A stretch of 64,000 nucleotides of DNA, taken from NCBI GenBank assembly GCA_937890825.1, contig CALADS010000074.1:124001-188000 (forward strand), read 5' to 3'. Under the pieces are notes generated by a model. It had not been told where the DNA came from. It saw nothing but the letters and a program-made list of their open reading frames with translations, and ran no database searches. Below are positions 20,521-30,420 of this stretch, in pieces (position 1 is the first letter of the stretch; each line of letters opens with the position of its first letter). Origin of the DNA: an uncultured Bacteroides sp. GTDB taxonomy: Bacteria; Bacteroidota; Bacteroidia; Bacteroidales; Bacteroidaceae. A program made the translations under genes and the position numbers.

Positions 20521-22854
20521 CTATTCTACACCTATTTCATCCACAAAGATAAAAGCAGGTCGTCCTTTTCCCCAATGCCAGGACGGAATCTGATATTCCG
20601 GTGCTACCACCCACTTCACATACCGAGTTTCTAAAGGCTCAAAAGTCAATTCATGCAGATAAGCACCGTTGGTATCCGACTGCGTCACAGGTGGATAATC
20701 TGCCGATTTCACTTCTCGGAAGTGTTGTCCATCCTCAGATACTAAAATTGTAAACTTTCTGGCATCCAAGATTTCTTCACCGATTTCCACATAATTACGC
20801 ACCCATGCCTTCTGGATAGAAGTCAGCTTCTTTAAATCTGCCACAATTTCCAAGTCATTCTTGTAGAAAGCAATCCAACGGCCGGTACGGTAATTCAACG
20901 TACCGTTCAGTCCGTCTACCAATGTATTAACGCCTCCAAACTTGTATTTTTCATAAACCGGCTGAATCACTGTCAAAGGTTTAGCTGTGACTTTGTTGAA
21001 AGTAACGGGCTCCACCAGCATACGACTCTTACCAATCTTACGAATGGCCACAGCCTTCAATACTGCACTTTCTTTCAACTGTAACGGTTCTTGATAACGT
21101 GTGGCATGAATATCGGGTATACTACCATCCAAAGTATAATAGATAGGAGCCTCATCGAAAGTGGAAAGCGTCACTCGAATGGTATGAGACAATGTATCTA
21201 CCTGATAAGTAGGCGTCACATCATAAATATGGCGTGCATAATTATAACCGTTCAAATTGTAAAGAGGCAATAAACCAGACAAACGTTTTTGAAAATCAGT
21301 ATAATCCTTTTGATTAGGTTGTCTCCACTGCACCTCGGCCAAAGCAGCCATACGAGGCAGTTCCATATATTCCACCTGACGATAAGTAGGAATGTATTCT
21401 GTCCAAAGATTGGCCTGCACACCAATGATATGGGCAGCCTCTTCTGGCGACAAACCATCGGGAACGGGTTCAAAGCTATAAACCTTTTCCAACGGCACGT
21501 ATCCTCCGATAGCCAACGGTTCATCATTTACATCCAAGGTTTGGTAATAATCAAAATACATAAATGCAGTGGGAGTCATAATAGCATCATGACCCAGACG
21601 GGCAGCCTCCACCGCACCTTCTGTGCCTCGCCATGACATCACCGTGGCATGAGGAGCCAATCCACCTTCCAACGTCTCGTCCCAACCTATCATCTTACGC
21701 CCCATGCGACTCAGCATTTCTTCTGCCCGATGAATAACGTAACTCTGCAATCGCTGTCCAGCTGTGTGCTTTCCATCGGCCTGCAACCCCAGCTCACGAA
21801 TACGTTGCTGGCACTTCGGACACTTTTCCCAACGCACTTTCGGGCATTCGTCTCCACCAATATGAATATAGTCAGAGGGAAACAATTCTACCACTTCGGT
21901 CAATACATCCTGAAGGAATGCATAAACTTGGTCGTTACCGGCACATAGCACGTCTTCTGATACGCCCCATTGTCGCCACACCTCATACGGTCCGCCCGTA
22001 CAGCCCAACTCGGGGTAAGCGGCCAATGCAGCCTGCATATGTCCCGGAAGGTCTATCTCCGGGATAATGGTAACGTAACGTTGAGCCGCATAGTGCACAA
22101 TATCACGAATCTCTGCTTGGGTATAGTAACCGCCATAGCGCGATTCCTCATACTTTCCACTGTTACGGCCTACCACAGTACCCGTTCGCCAAGCCCCAAT
22201 TTCTGTCAGTTTGGGATGAGACTTGATTTCAATGCGCCAACCTTGATCATCCGTCAGATGCCAGTGAAAGCGATTGATATGATGCAAAGCCAGCATATCA
22301 ATATAACGTTTAATGGAGTCTACCGCAAAAAAATGGCGCGAAACATCCAAATGAGCCCCCCGATAAGCAAAACGTGGTGTATCTTTTACTTCTACGAGCG
22401 GAATGTCTATCCGCGCAGTGGACTGTATAGGCAAAGCCTTTCTCAATGTCTGTACTCCATAAAACAATCCATTACCTGAAGCGCCATTAATAGATAGTTG
22501 ATGCGGAGTTACCTTCAGTTCATAGGCTTCTTTCGAATCGGTAACCAACGTAGTATTCAAAACAATATCCGAAATAGAACTAGGCTCATCTGTTACCTGT
22601 AGTTCCAGTTGGGTTTGCTGGCGGATGTAGCAAGCCAGTAATTCAGCATTGCGCTGCAATTCAGCATTGCCTTCTGGATAGACTATTCGGGTCTGTTCGG
22701 TCAGTTCAAAATAACCTTGTCCTAAAGTGTATATTTGTTTAGGCAAAGGCACCACCTGAAAGTCGGCCTGCGCTGTGCCTACGGCAGGCCCCGAAGAACA
22801 TGCCACACAGAACAGGTAGCATAAAAAAGAAAGAAGAGGAATGTGTTTACGCAT
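20521..22854 (-). CDS. GH20 beta-N-acetylhexosaminidase lipoprotein
   Basis: 777 residues. The lipoprotein signal ends FCVAC (Cys19). An N-terminal GH20b domain (about 32-155) leads to the catalytic barrel, with HIGGDECPKVRWEKC holding the Asp335-Glu336 pair of substrate-assisted catalysis. The region GWRIEIKSHPKLTEIGAWR is also typical. After the barrel come a chitobiase-C/FN3-like piece (about 575-640) and a discoidin-like sugar-binding domain (about 650-775). It removes terminal GlcNAc or GalNAc. It follows a strong terminator after the LamG lipoprotein gene, so it may be expressed at a lower level or from its own promoter. Confidence 0.94.
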   Translation of the reverse strand: MRKHIPLLSFLCYLFCVACSSGPAVGTAQADFQVVPLPKQIYTLGQGYFELTEQTRIVYPEGNAELQRNAELLACYIRQQTQLELQVTDEPSSISDIVLNTTLVTDSKEAYELKVTPHQLSINGASGNGLFYGVQTLRKALPIQSTARIDIPLVEVKDTPRFAYRGAHLDVSRHFFAVDSIKRYIDMLALHHINRFHWHLTDDQGWRIEIKSHPKLTEIGAWRTGTVVGRNSGKYEESRYGGYYTQAEIRDIVHYAAQRYVTIIPEIDLPGHMQAALAAYPELGCTGGPYEVWRQWGVSEDVLCAGNDQVYAFLQDVLTEVVELFPSDYIHIGGDECPKVRWEKCPKCQQRIRELGLQADGKHTAGQRLQSYVIHRAEEMLSRMGRKMIGWDETLEGGLAPHATVMSWRGTEGAVEAARLGHDAIMTPTAFMYFDYYQTLDVNDEPLAIGGYVPLEKVYSFEPVPDGLSPEEAAHIIGVQANLWTEYIPTYRQVEYMELPRMAALAEVQWRQPNQKDYTDFQKRLSGLLPLYNLNGYNYARHIYDVTPTYQVDTLSHTIRVTLSTFDEAPIYYTLDGSIPDIHATRYQEPLQLKESAVLKAVAIRKIGKSRMLVEPVTFNKVTAKPLTVIQPVYEKYKFGGVNTLVDGLNGTLNYRTGRWIAFYKNDLEIVADLKKLTSIQKAWVRNYVEIGEEILDARKFTILVSEDGQHFREVKSADYPPVTQSDTNGAYLHELTFEPLETRYVKWVVAPEYQIPSWHWGKGRPAFIFVDEIGVE

Positions 22855-22870
22855 GATAAATAGGGTATTA

Positions 22871-22912
22871 AAAAAACGCCTCCGCCACTAAGCCAGCGAC
22901 AGAGGCGTTTTA
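22871..22912 (-). terminator. Terminator between the LamG lipoprotein and GH20 (module 2)
   Basis: The minus strand shows a GC-rich stem (GCCTC and flanks, 22871-22882 with 22902-22912) followed by a run of seven T. It lies within what otherwise looks like one operon, splitting the SusC-SusD-GH18-LamG part from GH20-GH2. Confidence 0.8.
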
Positions 22913-22946
22913 TTTAAATTAGAATAAAATTACTTCTGTATTCCGA

Positions 22947-24182
22947 TTATTTGCCGTTCGGATGAGCGAAATTATAGACTGTTTCGCTCCAATTCGGAGT
23001 TTTGGCACCGAAATCGATGTCGTTACCCTTACCACTGTGGTCTTTCAATACAGTACCTTCGCCCTCATCGCACGGCCAGTAGCCTACCAAACCGTCTGTA
23101 CCGTCCGGCAACTGACGAGACATGCCTTCTGTAATAGAAGATGGAGGCAAGCACTTGTTCCACAAACGAATCTGAGCCAGTTCAATTTCCATGGTACCTG
23201 CCATGTTGTCGGCCAAAACCAGTTGTTTGAAAGTAAATTTCTTGCTTACTTCCAACTCTTTGTTCTTCACGCCGTCTTTGTATAATATCATTTTTGAACC
23301 ATCATACGTGTAGGTGATATGGAACCAAGTATCTGGATACCAAAACTCTTCGCTATCGAAGTATGCACCATCCAACTGACATTGCAACGTAGGTGCATAG
23401 CATTTGGCACCATCGGCCCAGTATCTCAACAACATTGTTTCGGTACCACCCAGATAGATGGGTGCAGCGCCGTCAGAGAATATCATACGTCTCTTCCAGA
23501 TATTCTTGTCATGATCCTTCACACCATCACCAGCTCCATACCAGGGATCAGTAGGATTGTTGGTCTTATTGTTTACTTTCAGCCAATATTCAAAAGTCCA
23601 TTCGTTAAGCGCATAATTACCTTTGAAAGTGGTTACTGTCTGATGCGGGCTCTTCAATACCACACTCTTTTGCTTGTTGGGCATGGTGAGCAACAGCAGC
23701 AAGCGGTCGCCACGTCCGGTCACGGCTATCGGTCCCGATACCGATGCAATTTTCACAGGCACTGCATATTGCTCTTGGTTTGGAGTGGTATACGGCTTAA
23801 TGGTAAGCAACAAACTGGCGGCTGCTGTTTCTCCGGCAGGAATCACGGCTTCCATCGTGTTCATTTCCAAGAACTGTTGCGGCAGCATCTGATAATCGGT
23901 CGCATGTTTGGCATTATAAGCCGTAATCATTGATTCATCGAACTCCAACTTCACCGTTACATCCTCGCCTACTGGCCGAGCCATGCGCACGGTATATTTG
24001 CGTTCTATGTTAGAATCGTCTACCAACTGCATTTCAATCTGCTGATTGAAAGCATTCATCGGACTTGCTTCCGCTATGTATAGTCCGTTGTCTATCTCGG
24101 TATATTCAGCATCGTTGCAAGCAGTAGCCAAGAATGCCAATGCCCCCAATGCCAAACAAGAAGAAAAATATTTCAGTTTCAT
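22947..24182 (-). CDS. DUF1735 + LamG surface glycan-binding lipoprotein (module 2)
   Basis: 411 residues from the Met that begins a proper lipoprotein signal (MKLKYFSSCLALGALAF, Cys22); an upstream in-frame ATG would add ten residues and overlap the end of the GH18 gene. DUF1735 is at about 35-155 (MITAYNAKHATDYQMLPQQF, VIPAGETAAASLLLTI). A LamG domain follows (FTFEYWL-type NEWTFEYWLKVNN, WFHITYTYDGSKMILYKDG, IELAQIRLWNKCL). It matches the module 1 protein in build and position but has longer loops in the LamG part. It presumably binds glycan at the surface for the GH18 and SusCD partners. Confidence 0.88.
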   Translation of the reverse strand: MKLKYFSSCLALGALAFLATACNDAEYTEIDNGLYIAEASPMNAFNQQIEMQLVDDSNIERKYTVRMARPVGEDVTVKLEFDESMITAYNAKHATDYQMLPQQFLEMNTMEAVIPAGETAAASLLLTIKPYTTPNQEQYAVPVKIASVSGPIAVTGRGDRLLLLLTMPNKQKSVVLKSPHQTVTTFKGNYALNEWTFEYWLKVNNKTNNPTDPWYGAGDGVKDHDKNIWKRRMIFSDGAAPIYLGGTETMLLRYWADGAKCYAPTLQCQLDGAYFDSEEFWYPDTWFHITYTYDGSKMILYKDGVKNKELEVSKKFTFKQLVLADNMAGTMEIELAQIRLWNKCLPPSSITEGMSRQLPDGTDGLVGYWPCDEGEGTVLKDHSGKGNDIDFGAKTPNWSETVYNFAHPNGK

Positions 24183-24212
24183 AATTATCAATTCATTTTT
24201 AAGATTAACCAA

Positions 24213-25331
24213 TTATTGTTGAGCCTGGGCGGGATTCATGGTTTGGATTACTTCCCGAATGATGGCATAATCGTTTACTGGACGACAAAGGTCGAAACGG
24301 TAAGCTCCTGCACCGCCGATGCGGGCGTCAATACCCGGACGGTAATACATAGCCATACCTTTCAAAGAATAAGTCTGAACTTTATCTCGAGAAGTAAACT
24401 TCGGTCCACCATCACTTTTATGCTTCTCAAAATCCTCACACCAAATGGTTTTCTTCAAGATATTGGCTTCCTTTTCCTGCGGGGTTTCACCCGGAGTTAC
24501 AGCAGCAAATGTATTAATCAACTTTTGGAAACGGTTATCCAAATCATTATCTCCTGTACAGTAATATGCCTGAATGGTGTAGTAATCGAGCAGCGGACCT
24601 GATTCAGAGTTCAAGGTCTGGGGTTCGCCATCTACCATCAGAATACGTCCAGTACCGGATTTAGGACCCAGGTAATTAGAGAGCTCATCGAGCAGAATGT
24701 GCATGCGTCCGGCATGACTACTGATGTTACCACCGTAACCGAAGTTGGGCTCATAGTCTATATCAAAGCCATCGTAATCGTACTTGTCGATAGAATCTAC
24801 TATCACACGGGCATATTTGCGGATTGCAGCTTCCACACCTTCGGCAGATGTATCGCCATACTGGCCATACCAACCCCAATAAGCAGCCAAGGCCTCTTCA
24901 CGGGAGCCATATTGCTGACCGTTGACAATGTGGTCTTTCTCCACCTCTTCTGGAGTAACACTGCGACCTATGTCTGTGATGTGCTGGCAATACAAGATGC
25001 GCGTACCTTTCACCTCACGCACTTCACGCAAGTCTTCCAACTTAGCCTTGGTAAGATTGAAAGAACCGCCCCACAAAGAAACGATATCCATGGAGTCGGG
25101 CATGCCGCGCAACATGTTGTACATATTAGCACCTTCACCGGTCCATCCGCTGAACCAGCCGAACATCACAGGATGTTCAGACTGCTTATAGGCGCGCAAT
25201 TGCTGATAATAGGCTTCCCCCTTGTTATTGTAGGGATCCTCGAATTTGTTTTCCATCTCTGTCCAGTCGCTGCATTGAGAAAACATCATGATGCCCAATG
25301 CTGCCCCTGCTGCATATAATAATCCTTTCAT
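24213..25331 (-). CDS. GH18 endo-beta-N-acetylglucosaminidase-like lipoprotein (module 2)
   Basis: 372 residues. The signal ends MMFSQC (Cys20) with acidic SDWTEMEN after it. The GH18 motif DGFDIDYE is complete at residues 187-194, with Glu194 as catalytic acid. It shares the framing motifs of the first GH18 in this window (MPDSMDIVSLW, YYQQLRAYKQ, ARIGGAGAYRFD) but is clearly diverged, so the two may prefer different glycans. The gene order SusC-SusD-GH18-LamG is the same as in module 1. Confidence 0.9.
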   Translation of the reverse strand: MKGLLYAAGAALGIMMFSQCSDWTEMENKFEDPYNNKGEAYYQQLRAYKQSEHPVMFGWFSGWTGEGANMYNMLRGMPDSMDIVSLWGGSFNLTKAKLEDLREVREVKGTRILYCQHITDIGRSVTPEEVEKDHIVNGQQYGSREEALAAYWGWYGQYGDTSAEGVEAAIRKYARVIVDSIDKYDYDGFDIDYEPNFGYGGNISSHAGRMHILLDELSNYLGPKSGTGRILMVDGEPQTLNSESGPLLDYYTIQAYYCTGDNDLDNRFQKLINTFAAVTPGETPQEKEANILKKTIWCEDFEKHKSDGGPKFTSRDKVQTYSLKGMAMYYRPGIDARIGGAGAYRFDLCRPVNDYAIIREVIQTMNPAQAQQ

Positions 25332-25352
25332 ATACTTTCTTTTTTAAAATAA

Positions 25353-26906
25353 TCAATATTGTCCGTTAGCTTTCATCGCCCACCACAAATCGGCTCCGTT
25401 GGTATCGGCACCTCCGTTGATGAACTTCACAGCAGCTTCGGTATTAGCCTTATTGGTGTTATATTCACTTTCTGCGAAATGCAGACGGCGTTGTCCGCGA
25501 ACCGGTGAACACGTGCTGTTGGCAGAGTGTGTGGCCGGGAAAATCTGCGGATAACCCGTACGGCGGTAGTCGGCCCAGCCCATCATTGGATCCAGGAAGC
25601 AGGCAATCCACTTCTGTGTAAGGATTCGTTCCAACTTCTGTGCGTTAGAATCGCCTTCATTCCATTTGATAGTGATAGTGGACAGGTTAGTATAGTCATC
25701 TCCTGTTTTTCCGCTGGGATCTTTGTAGTTACCCGGCACAGAAGTAGCGTCAGCCAAGTAAGCATCTACCCCGGAAGACTTGAATTCTTCGAAGCTAACG
25801 CGGACACCTTGCTCATATAAATCTTTGGGAGTACCCTGCATATTCCAACCTTTCAAAGCACCTTCGGCACGCAGGAAATAGGCTTCGGCTGCATACATCA
25901 CTGGCTGGGGAGCCGCCTTGTTGGTAGCGATTAGCAGACCGCTATACTTGGCATAAGCCTGCGTGTTGGGCAATTCCGTACTACCGGAACGAACACCGAT
26001 AAATCCACCGTCTTTATTCACCGACTGTGCGGTGAAATATTTGTCACGACGCGGATCTTTGTATCCGTTCATATAAGATACCAGACAGGCATTGGCTTTC
26101 ACTTCACCCCAACTGTCCACCACGTTGAAGCCATTCACACCCAGGTTGCTGTTGTTGGTGTCCCAAGAACTGTCGGACACAGTTTCCATCACACCGTCGC
26201 GCACGGCTTCTTCCGCTTTCTGTTTGGCAAACTCAGGTTCAATACCCGAAATACGGATGGCCATGCGCAACTTCAAGGTATTGGCAAAACGCAACCACTT
26301 ACCGGTGTTTCCGGCAAAGAACTGGTCTTCGTTCAGCAAGTCGGGAAGCACTATACCGCCGGCCTCTTTCAGCAAAGCGATGCTGGCATCCAAATCATCG
26401 AACATGGCATGCCATGCCGTAGGTTCATCATCATACGGAGCTTCGGTAGCACCCTGTTTCACCTGCGTATAAGGCAGCGGACCCTGCAAGCAAGCTACAC
26501 GCATCATGGCAAACACACGAGTAATCTGCGCAATGGCATATATCACCCCCTTCTTTTTGGTTAAGGTCTCAATACGGAAAAGATTGGTGTAGATTTTTCC
26601 GTAATAAGTTCCCCAACTGGCACCGTTGAAAGCTTCCACCGGATTATAATAGGCAAAAAGCTGATCACCTTTTTTCCAATCTGTAGGAGTCGTCACCTGA
26701 CCACTGTGACACGCCCACATGGTGTTATTCATCTGACAATCGTTCTGCTGAGGAGAAGCATATACCTGAAACATGGTAGACAACAAACTGACAGCCGGAA
26801 TGGCAGCAGGCTCATAAGGATTGGTATTGTATTCTTCGAACTTGGTAGTACAGCTAGCCATCAGCATCACAGCTGCACCTACGCCCATATATTTTGTAAG
26901 TTTCAT
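25353..26906 (-). CDS. SusD/RagB-family nutrient-binding lipoprotein (module 2)
   Basis: 517 residues. The signal ends VMLMASC (Cys19), followed by TTKFEEYNTNPYEP, the family opening. The late block is AQKLERILTQKWIACFLDP then MGWADYRRTGYPQIFPA. It forms the surface lid of the SusC transporter encoded 12 bases upstream. It is a distant paralogue of the module 1 SusD. Confidence 0.95.
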   Translation of the reverse strand: MKLTKYMGVGAAVMLMASCTTKFEEYNTNPYEPAAIPAVSLLSTMFQVYASPQQNDCQMNNTMWACHSGQVTTPTDWKKGDQLFAYYNPVEAFNGASWGTYYGKIYTNLFRIETLTKKKGVIYAIAQITRVFAMMRVACLQGPLPYTQVKQGATEAPYDDEPTAWHAMFDDLDASIALLKEAGGIVLPDLLNEDQFFAGNTGKWLRFANTLKLRMAIRISGIEPEFAKQKAEEAVRDGVMETVSDSSWDTNNSNLGVNGFNVVDSWGEVKANACLVSYMNGYKDPRRDKYFTAQSVNKDGGFIGVRSGSTELPNTQAYAKYSGLLIATNKAAPQPVMYAAEAYFLRAEGALKGWNMQGTPKDLYEQGVRVSFEEFKSSGVDAYLADATSVPGNYKDPSGKTGDDYTNLSTITIKWNEGDSNAQKLERILTQKWIACFLDPMMGWADYRRTGYPQIFPATHSANSTCSPVRGQRRLHFAESEYNTNKANTEAAVKFINGGADTNGADLWWAMKANGQY

Positions 26907-26918
26907 ATCTCTGTCTAA

Positions 26919-29900
26919 TTAAAATTGAAATTTAACATTGAAACCGAAGTTTCTGGTACTTGGCAGCATATAGGCATCAAATCCCTGGTAGAAATTAGAG
27001 CCTGCAGAAGTGGTCAGTTCGGGATCGAACGGTGCCTTGCAATAAATCATCCAAAGGTTCTTGCCTACAAAACCTACGGTCATGTTCAGCTTATTATTAA
27101 ACCATTTCTTAGGAAGTGTATAGTTCAAACTCAATTCACCCAAACGCACATTGTCGGCACTGTAAGTATAGTAGTAAGCATTACCGGAAACAGTGGTATA
27201 GTATTCCTTGGCATCTACCAGGGTCTGGTTGATGGGCACACCACCGGCATCACGGGCATCGGCTGTTACTTTAGACACACCTACTGCATCGAGGTTAGAC
27301 TGCGTTTCGCTGATTACGATACCGCCTAGACGAGCTGTGAAAGTCAATCCCAAGTTCAGACCCTTGTAACCGAATCCCAGATTCCAACCCATATTTACCT
27401 TGGGCAGGATAGAACCTAAATAGAAATCTTCTTTCTGCTTTTCGATATCCAGACCGGTATCCGGGTCATTCAGAATGTAACCGTTCAGGTCGCGTTTCAG
27501 CAAGTGGCTGGCATATACATCACCCATGGTGCCACCCACCTTCAAGATAAGGCGAGCGTCGGTCTTACCGTAGCCAGCCACTTCCAACTGGTCGAAGTTG
27601 AGCAAAGTGCCCGTTGCATAGTTAAATACATTATCTGCCAGACCCTTGATTTCATTACGGTTCCAAGTCAGGGTGTATGATGTATTGAATGAGAAATCTT
27701 TCCATTGCTTGTCATATCCCAACGTCATTTCTATACCTTCATTCATGATGTTACCGCTCTGCAAAGGAATGCTGGAGTAACCGGAAGAAGCAGACAAGGA
27801 TGCATTAAACGTCTGGTTATAAGTATTGGAACGATAGTATGTCAAGTTGGCACTGAAGTCGTTGAAGAAACGGGCATCCACACCCACTTCCCAGGATTTG
27901 GTGCGTTCGGGCTTCAGTTTCAGGTTCGGATAGCGAGCCAGACTGTTCCAAGACTGAGATTGTTCATCATACGGATACGTCACCGTAGTCATGAAACGGC
28001 TATAAGCGTTACCAACTTCGGTATAAGAACCACGCACTTTTAAATAAGTAATCCATTTAGGCATGGAAATAGCTTCGGAAAGAATAGCAGACAGACCTAC
28101 AGAAGGATAGAAGAAACTCTTGTAATCTGAGAATGCCAATCTGGAATCCCAATCGTTACGACCGGTTGCAGTAAGGTATAGCATAGATTTCCACCCCAAT
28201 TCAGCACTTACAAATAAAGCTCTAGTCTGATCATGCCAGCCGGATTGCTTGGCTTTCCAGGCTTCCTTGAAATTAATGTTGTGTACAGCAAAGAAGTTGG
28301 CTTGCTTCAAACCACCGTCGTATCCAATGGTTTCATAACGACTGTCATTTAGAGATGCACCCATGTTGACGTTGATAGACCAGTCATTGATGCGCTTGTT
28401 TACCGTACCGATAACGTCGGCATAGATATTCTTTGACTGAGACCAAATATCAGTATAAGAACCACGGTCACCACTGCTCAACTGACCGGTAGAAGCATAC
28501 GCTTTATAAGTATAACGATTCTCGTAATTATCAATCTTCACACGTCCGGTAACATCGAACCAATCCAAAATCTTATACTTCAGAGAAGTATTAATCATGT
28601 AACGAGTCTTGTGGTTCTCACGGATCTGACGGTTCTGAATCCAGTAAGGGTTGGCCAAACCGCTGGAGGTTTCACCGTAAGGCCAGTATTGCTCCATTAA
28701 GTCATACAAACTGTTATAGCGCTCATACATACGCACATCATCAAAATTCTCACTACGTGGGAAACGGTAAACGGCAGGCAACGGATTGTTGTAATATCCT
28801 TGAGATACCATGTTCTTATCGTTCTGAATGATATAGCTGGCACCCATATCGAGCGTCATTTTGTCGTTCAGGAAGCTGGTGGTGTTGCGCAACGTAAAGT
28901 TATAGCGGTTATAGCCACTGTTCGGCAGAATGTTGGTAGTATTGGTAGTAGAAGCCGAGAAGTAAGTCTGATTTTTCTGATTACCAGTAGAAAGCGACAC
29001 ATTGTTGATAATATTGGCACCAGTTCTGAAAAAGTCTTTCGGATCATAACTACTATTCACAATTTCCCCCCAGCTAGAGCTGCTATTAGGTACGTTACCA
29101 TATTTACTCTGCATTTCGGGTAACATAGAAACTTTAGAGAAGGTGGTGTTATTGGATACCGTAACAGAAGTCTTTCCCACAGCACCTTTCTTAGTAGTAA
29201 TCAACACCACACCAGAAGCAGCTGCATTACCATACAAAGCAGCTGCAGAAGGACCGGTCAACATAGAGATTGACTCAATGTCTTCAGGGTTGATATCGGC
29301 TACACCATCCGTACCGGGCTGAGTACTGTAGATAGATGCCTGGTCGCCGCCGTTCATCATATTAAACATGGGCACACCATCGATTACATACAAGGCCAAG
29401 TTGTTGGATGTAATAGACTTCACACCACGCATCACCACGCGAGATGCACCACCGGCCGTACTGGAGGAATTAATGGTAACACCGGCTACCTTACCGTTCA
29501 AACTGTTCATAAAGTTAGCATCCTTGATACCCGTCAGTTTATCACCGCCCACCTGCTGAACATTATAAGACAAAGCCTTTTCAGAACGCTTGATACCCAA
29601 AGCGGTAACTACTACTTCTTCCAGCTGTTCACTGTCTTCTTTCATTACAATGTTCAGCGGAGCACCTGTTACAGTAAGAGTCTGAGTAGCATAACCAATG
29701 TAGCTGATTTCCAAAGTAGCTCCCTTAGCAGCTTGCAAGGTGAAGTTTCCGTCGATATCGGTCACAGCTCCATTGGTAGTACCTTTCACTAAGATACTTA
29801 CACCAATGAGCGGTTCACCAGCCGCATCTTTCACATTACCGGTCACATTAACTGTAGCGCCAGTTTGCTTGGGAGAAGCAGCATTTCCTTTCTGTTTAGA

Positions 29901-30206
29901 CAACACAATATGACCATTGGCTATGGAATACGAGACAGAGGTACCTTTCAGCATACGGGCCAGCACATTTTCCACCTTCTCGTCTTTAGCCAACACTGTC
30001 ACTTGACTAACGTCGGCAATATCCGATACATTATAGACTACGGACATGGCAGTCTGCCGTCCGATTTCATCCAAGACCTTGGTTAAAGGAGCGTTAGAAT
30101 ACTCCAAGCTCACTCTTTGTTCCTGAGCAAATGCCATTATAGACATAGGCAAAGCTAACATAAAGAGCAGAAAACAAAGGCATTTGTTTTTCAGTGATTG
30201 CTTCAT
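26919..30206 (-). CDS. SusC/RagA-family TonB-dependent transporter with STN domain (module 2)
   Basis: 1095 residues. A signal peptide ends near MAFAQ, an STN domain follows (about 30-105, SLEYSNAPLTKVLDEIG), then a linker and the carboxypeptidase-like domain (VTGNVKDAAGEPLIGVSI). The next 70 residues, up to LEEVVVTALGIKRSEKALSYNVQ, are nearly identical to module 1 SusC, whereas the barrel is more diverged. The plug has GPSAAALYGNAAASGVVLITT. It imports oligosaccharides and should signal to the FecR at 30421-31428. Confidence 0.96.
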   Translation of the reverse strand: MKQSLKNKCLCFLLFMLALPMSIMAFAQEQRVSLEYSNAPLTKVLDEIGRQTAMSVVYNVSDIADVSQVTVLAKDEKVENVLARMLKGTSVSYSIANGHIVLSKQKGNAASPKQTGATVNVTGNVKDAAGEPLIGVSILVKGTTNGAVTDIDGNFTLQAAKGATLEISYIGYATQTLTVTGAPLNIVMKEDSEQLEEVVVTALGIKRSEKALSYNVQQVGGDKLTGIKDANFMNSLNGKVAGVTINSSSTAGGASRVVMRGVKSITSNNLALYVIDGVPMFNMMNGGDQASIYSTQPGTDGVADINPEDIESISMLTGPSAAALYGNAAASGVVLITTKKGAVGKTSVTVSNNTTFSKVSMLPEMQSKYGNVPNSSSSWGEIVNSSYDPKDFFRTGANIINNVSLSTGNQKNQTYFSASTTNTTNILPNSGYNRYNFTLRNTTSFLNDKMTLDMGASYIIQNDKNMVSQGYYNNPLPAVYRFPRSENFDDVRMYERYNSLYDLMEQYWPYGETSSGLANPYWIQNRQIRENHKTRYMINTSLKYKILDWFDVTGRVKIDNYENRYTYKAYASTGQLSSGDRGSYTDIWSQSKNIYADVIGTVNKRINDWSINVNMGASLNDSRYETIGYDGGLKQANFFAVHNINFKEAWKAKQSGWHDQTRALFVSAELGWKSMLYLTATGRNDWDSRLAFSDYKSFFYPSVGLSAILSEAISMPKWITYLKVRGSYTEVGNAYSRFMTTVTYPYDEQSQSWNSLARYPNLKLKPERTKSWEVGVDARFFNDFSANLTYYRSNTYNQTFNASLSASSGYSSIPLQSGNIMNEGIEMTLGYDKQWKDFSFNTSYTLTWNRNEIKGLADNVFNYATGTLLNFDQLEVAGYGKTDARLILKVGGTMGDVYASHLLKRDLNGYILNDPDTGLDIEKQKEDFYLGSILPKVNMGWNLGFGYKGLNLGLTFTARLGGIVISETQSNLDAVGVSKVTADARDAGGVPINQTLVDAKEYYTTVSGNAYYYTYSADNVRLGELSLNYTLPKKWFNNKLNMTVGFVGKNLWMIYCKAPFDPELTTSAGSNFYQGFDAYMLPSTRNFGFNVKFQF

Positions 30207-30339
30207 TTCTTAGTTAGATTTTAATATTCGTTTCACATTAAGTTAACAATAAAATGCATTTTTGATTGCTGTACAATAAGTATACAATGCAAGGGAAACA
30301 TATACTAAACCAATCAACCACTTTTTTTTGCCACCATAC

Positions 30340-30378
30340 AAAAAAAGCTGCAGGTGCCTTCTATTACACCTACAGCTT
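30340..30378 (-). terminator. Terminator after fecR (module 2)
   Basis: On the minus strand a 12-bp stem (30347-30358 with 30367-30378, one wobble or mismatch) is followed by seven T. It lies between fecR and susC, so susC must have its own promoter in the 130 bases before its start. Confidence 0.85.
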
Positions 30379-30420
30379 GCCAGTCTATTACTTTAAACAT
30401 TTATACTCTAACCCAGAAAA

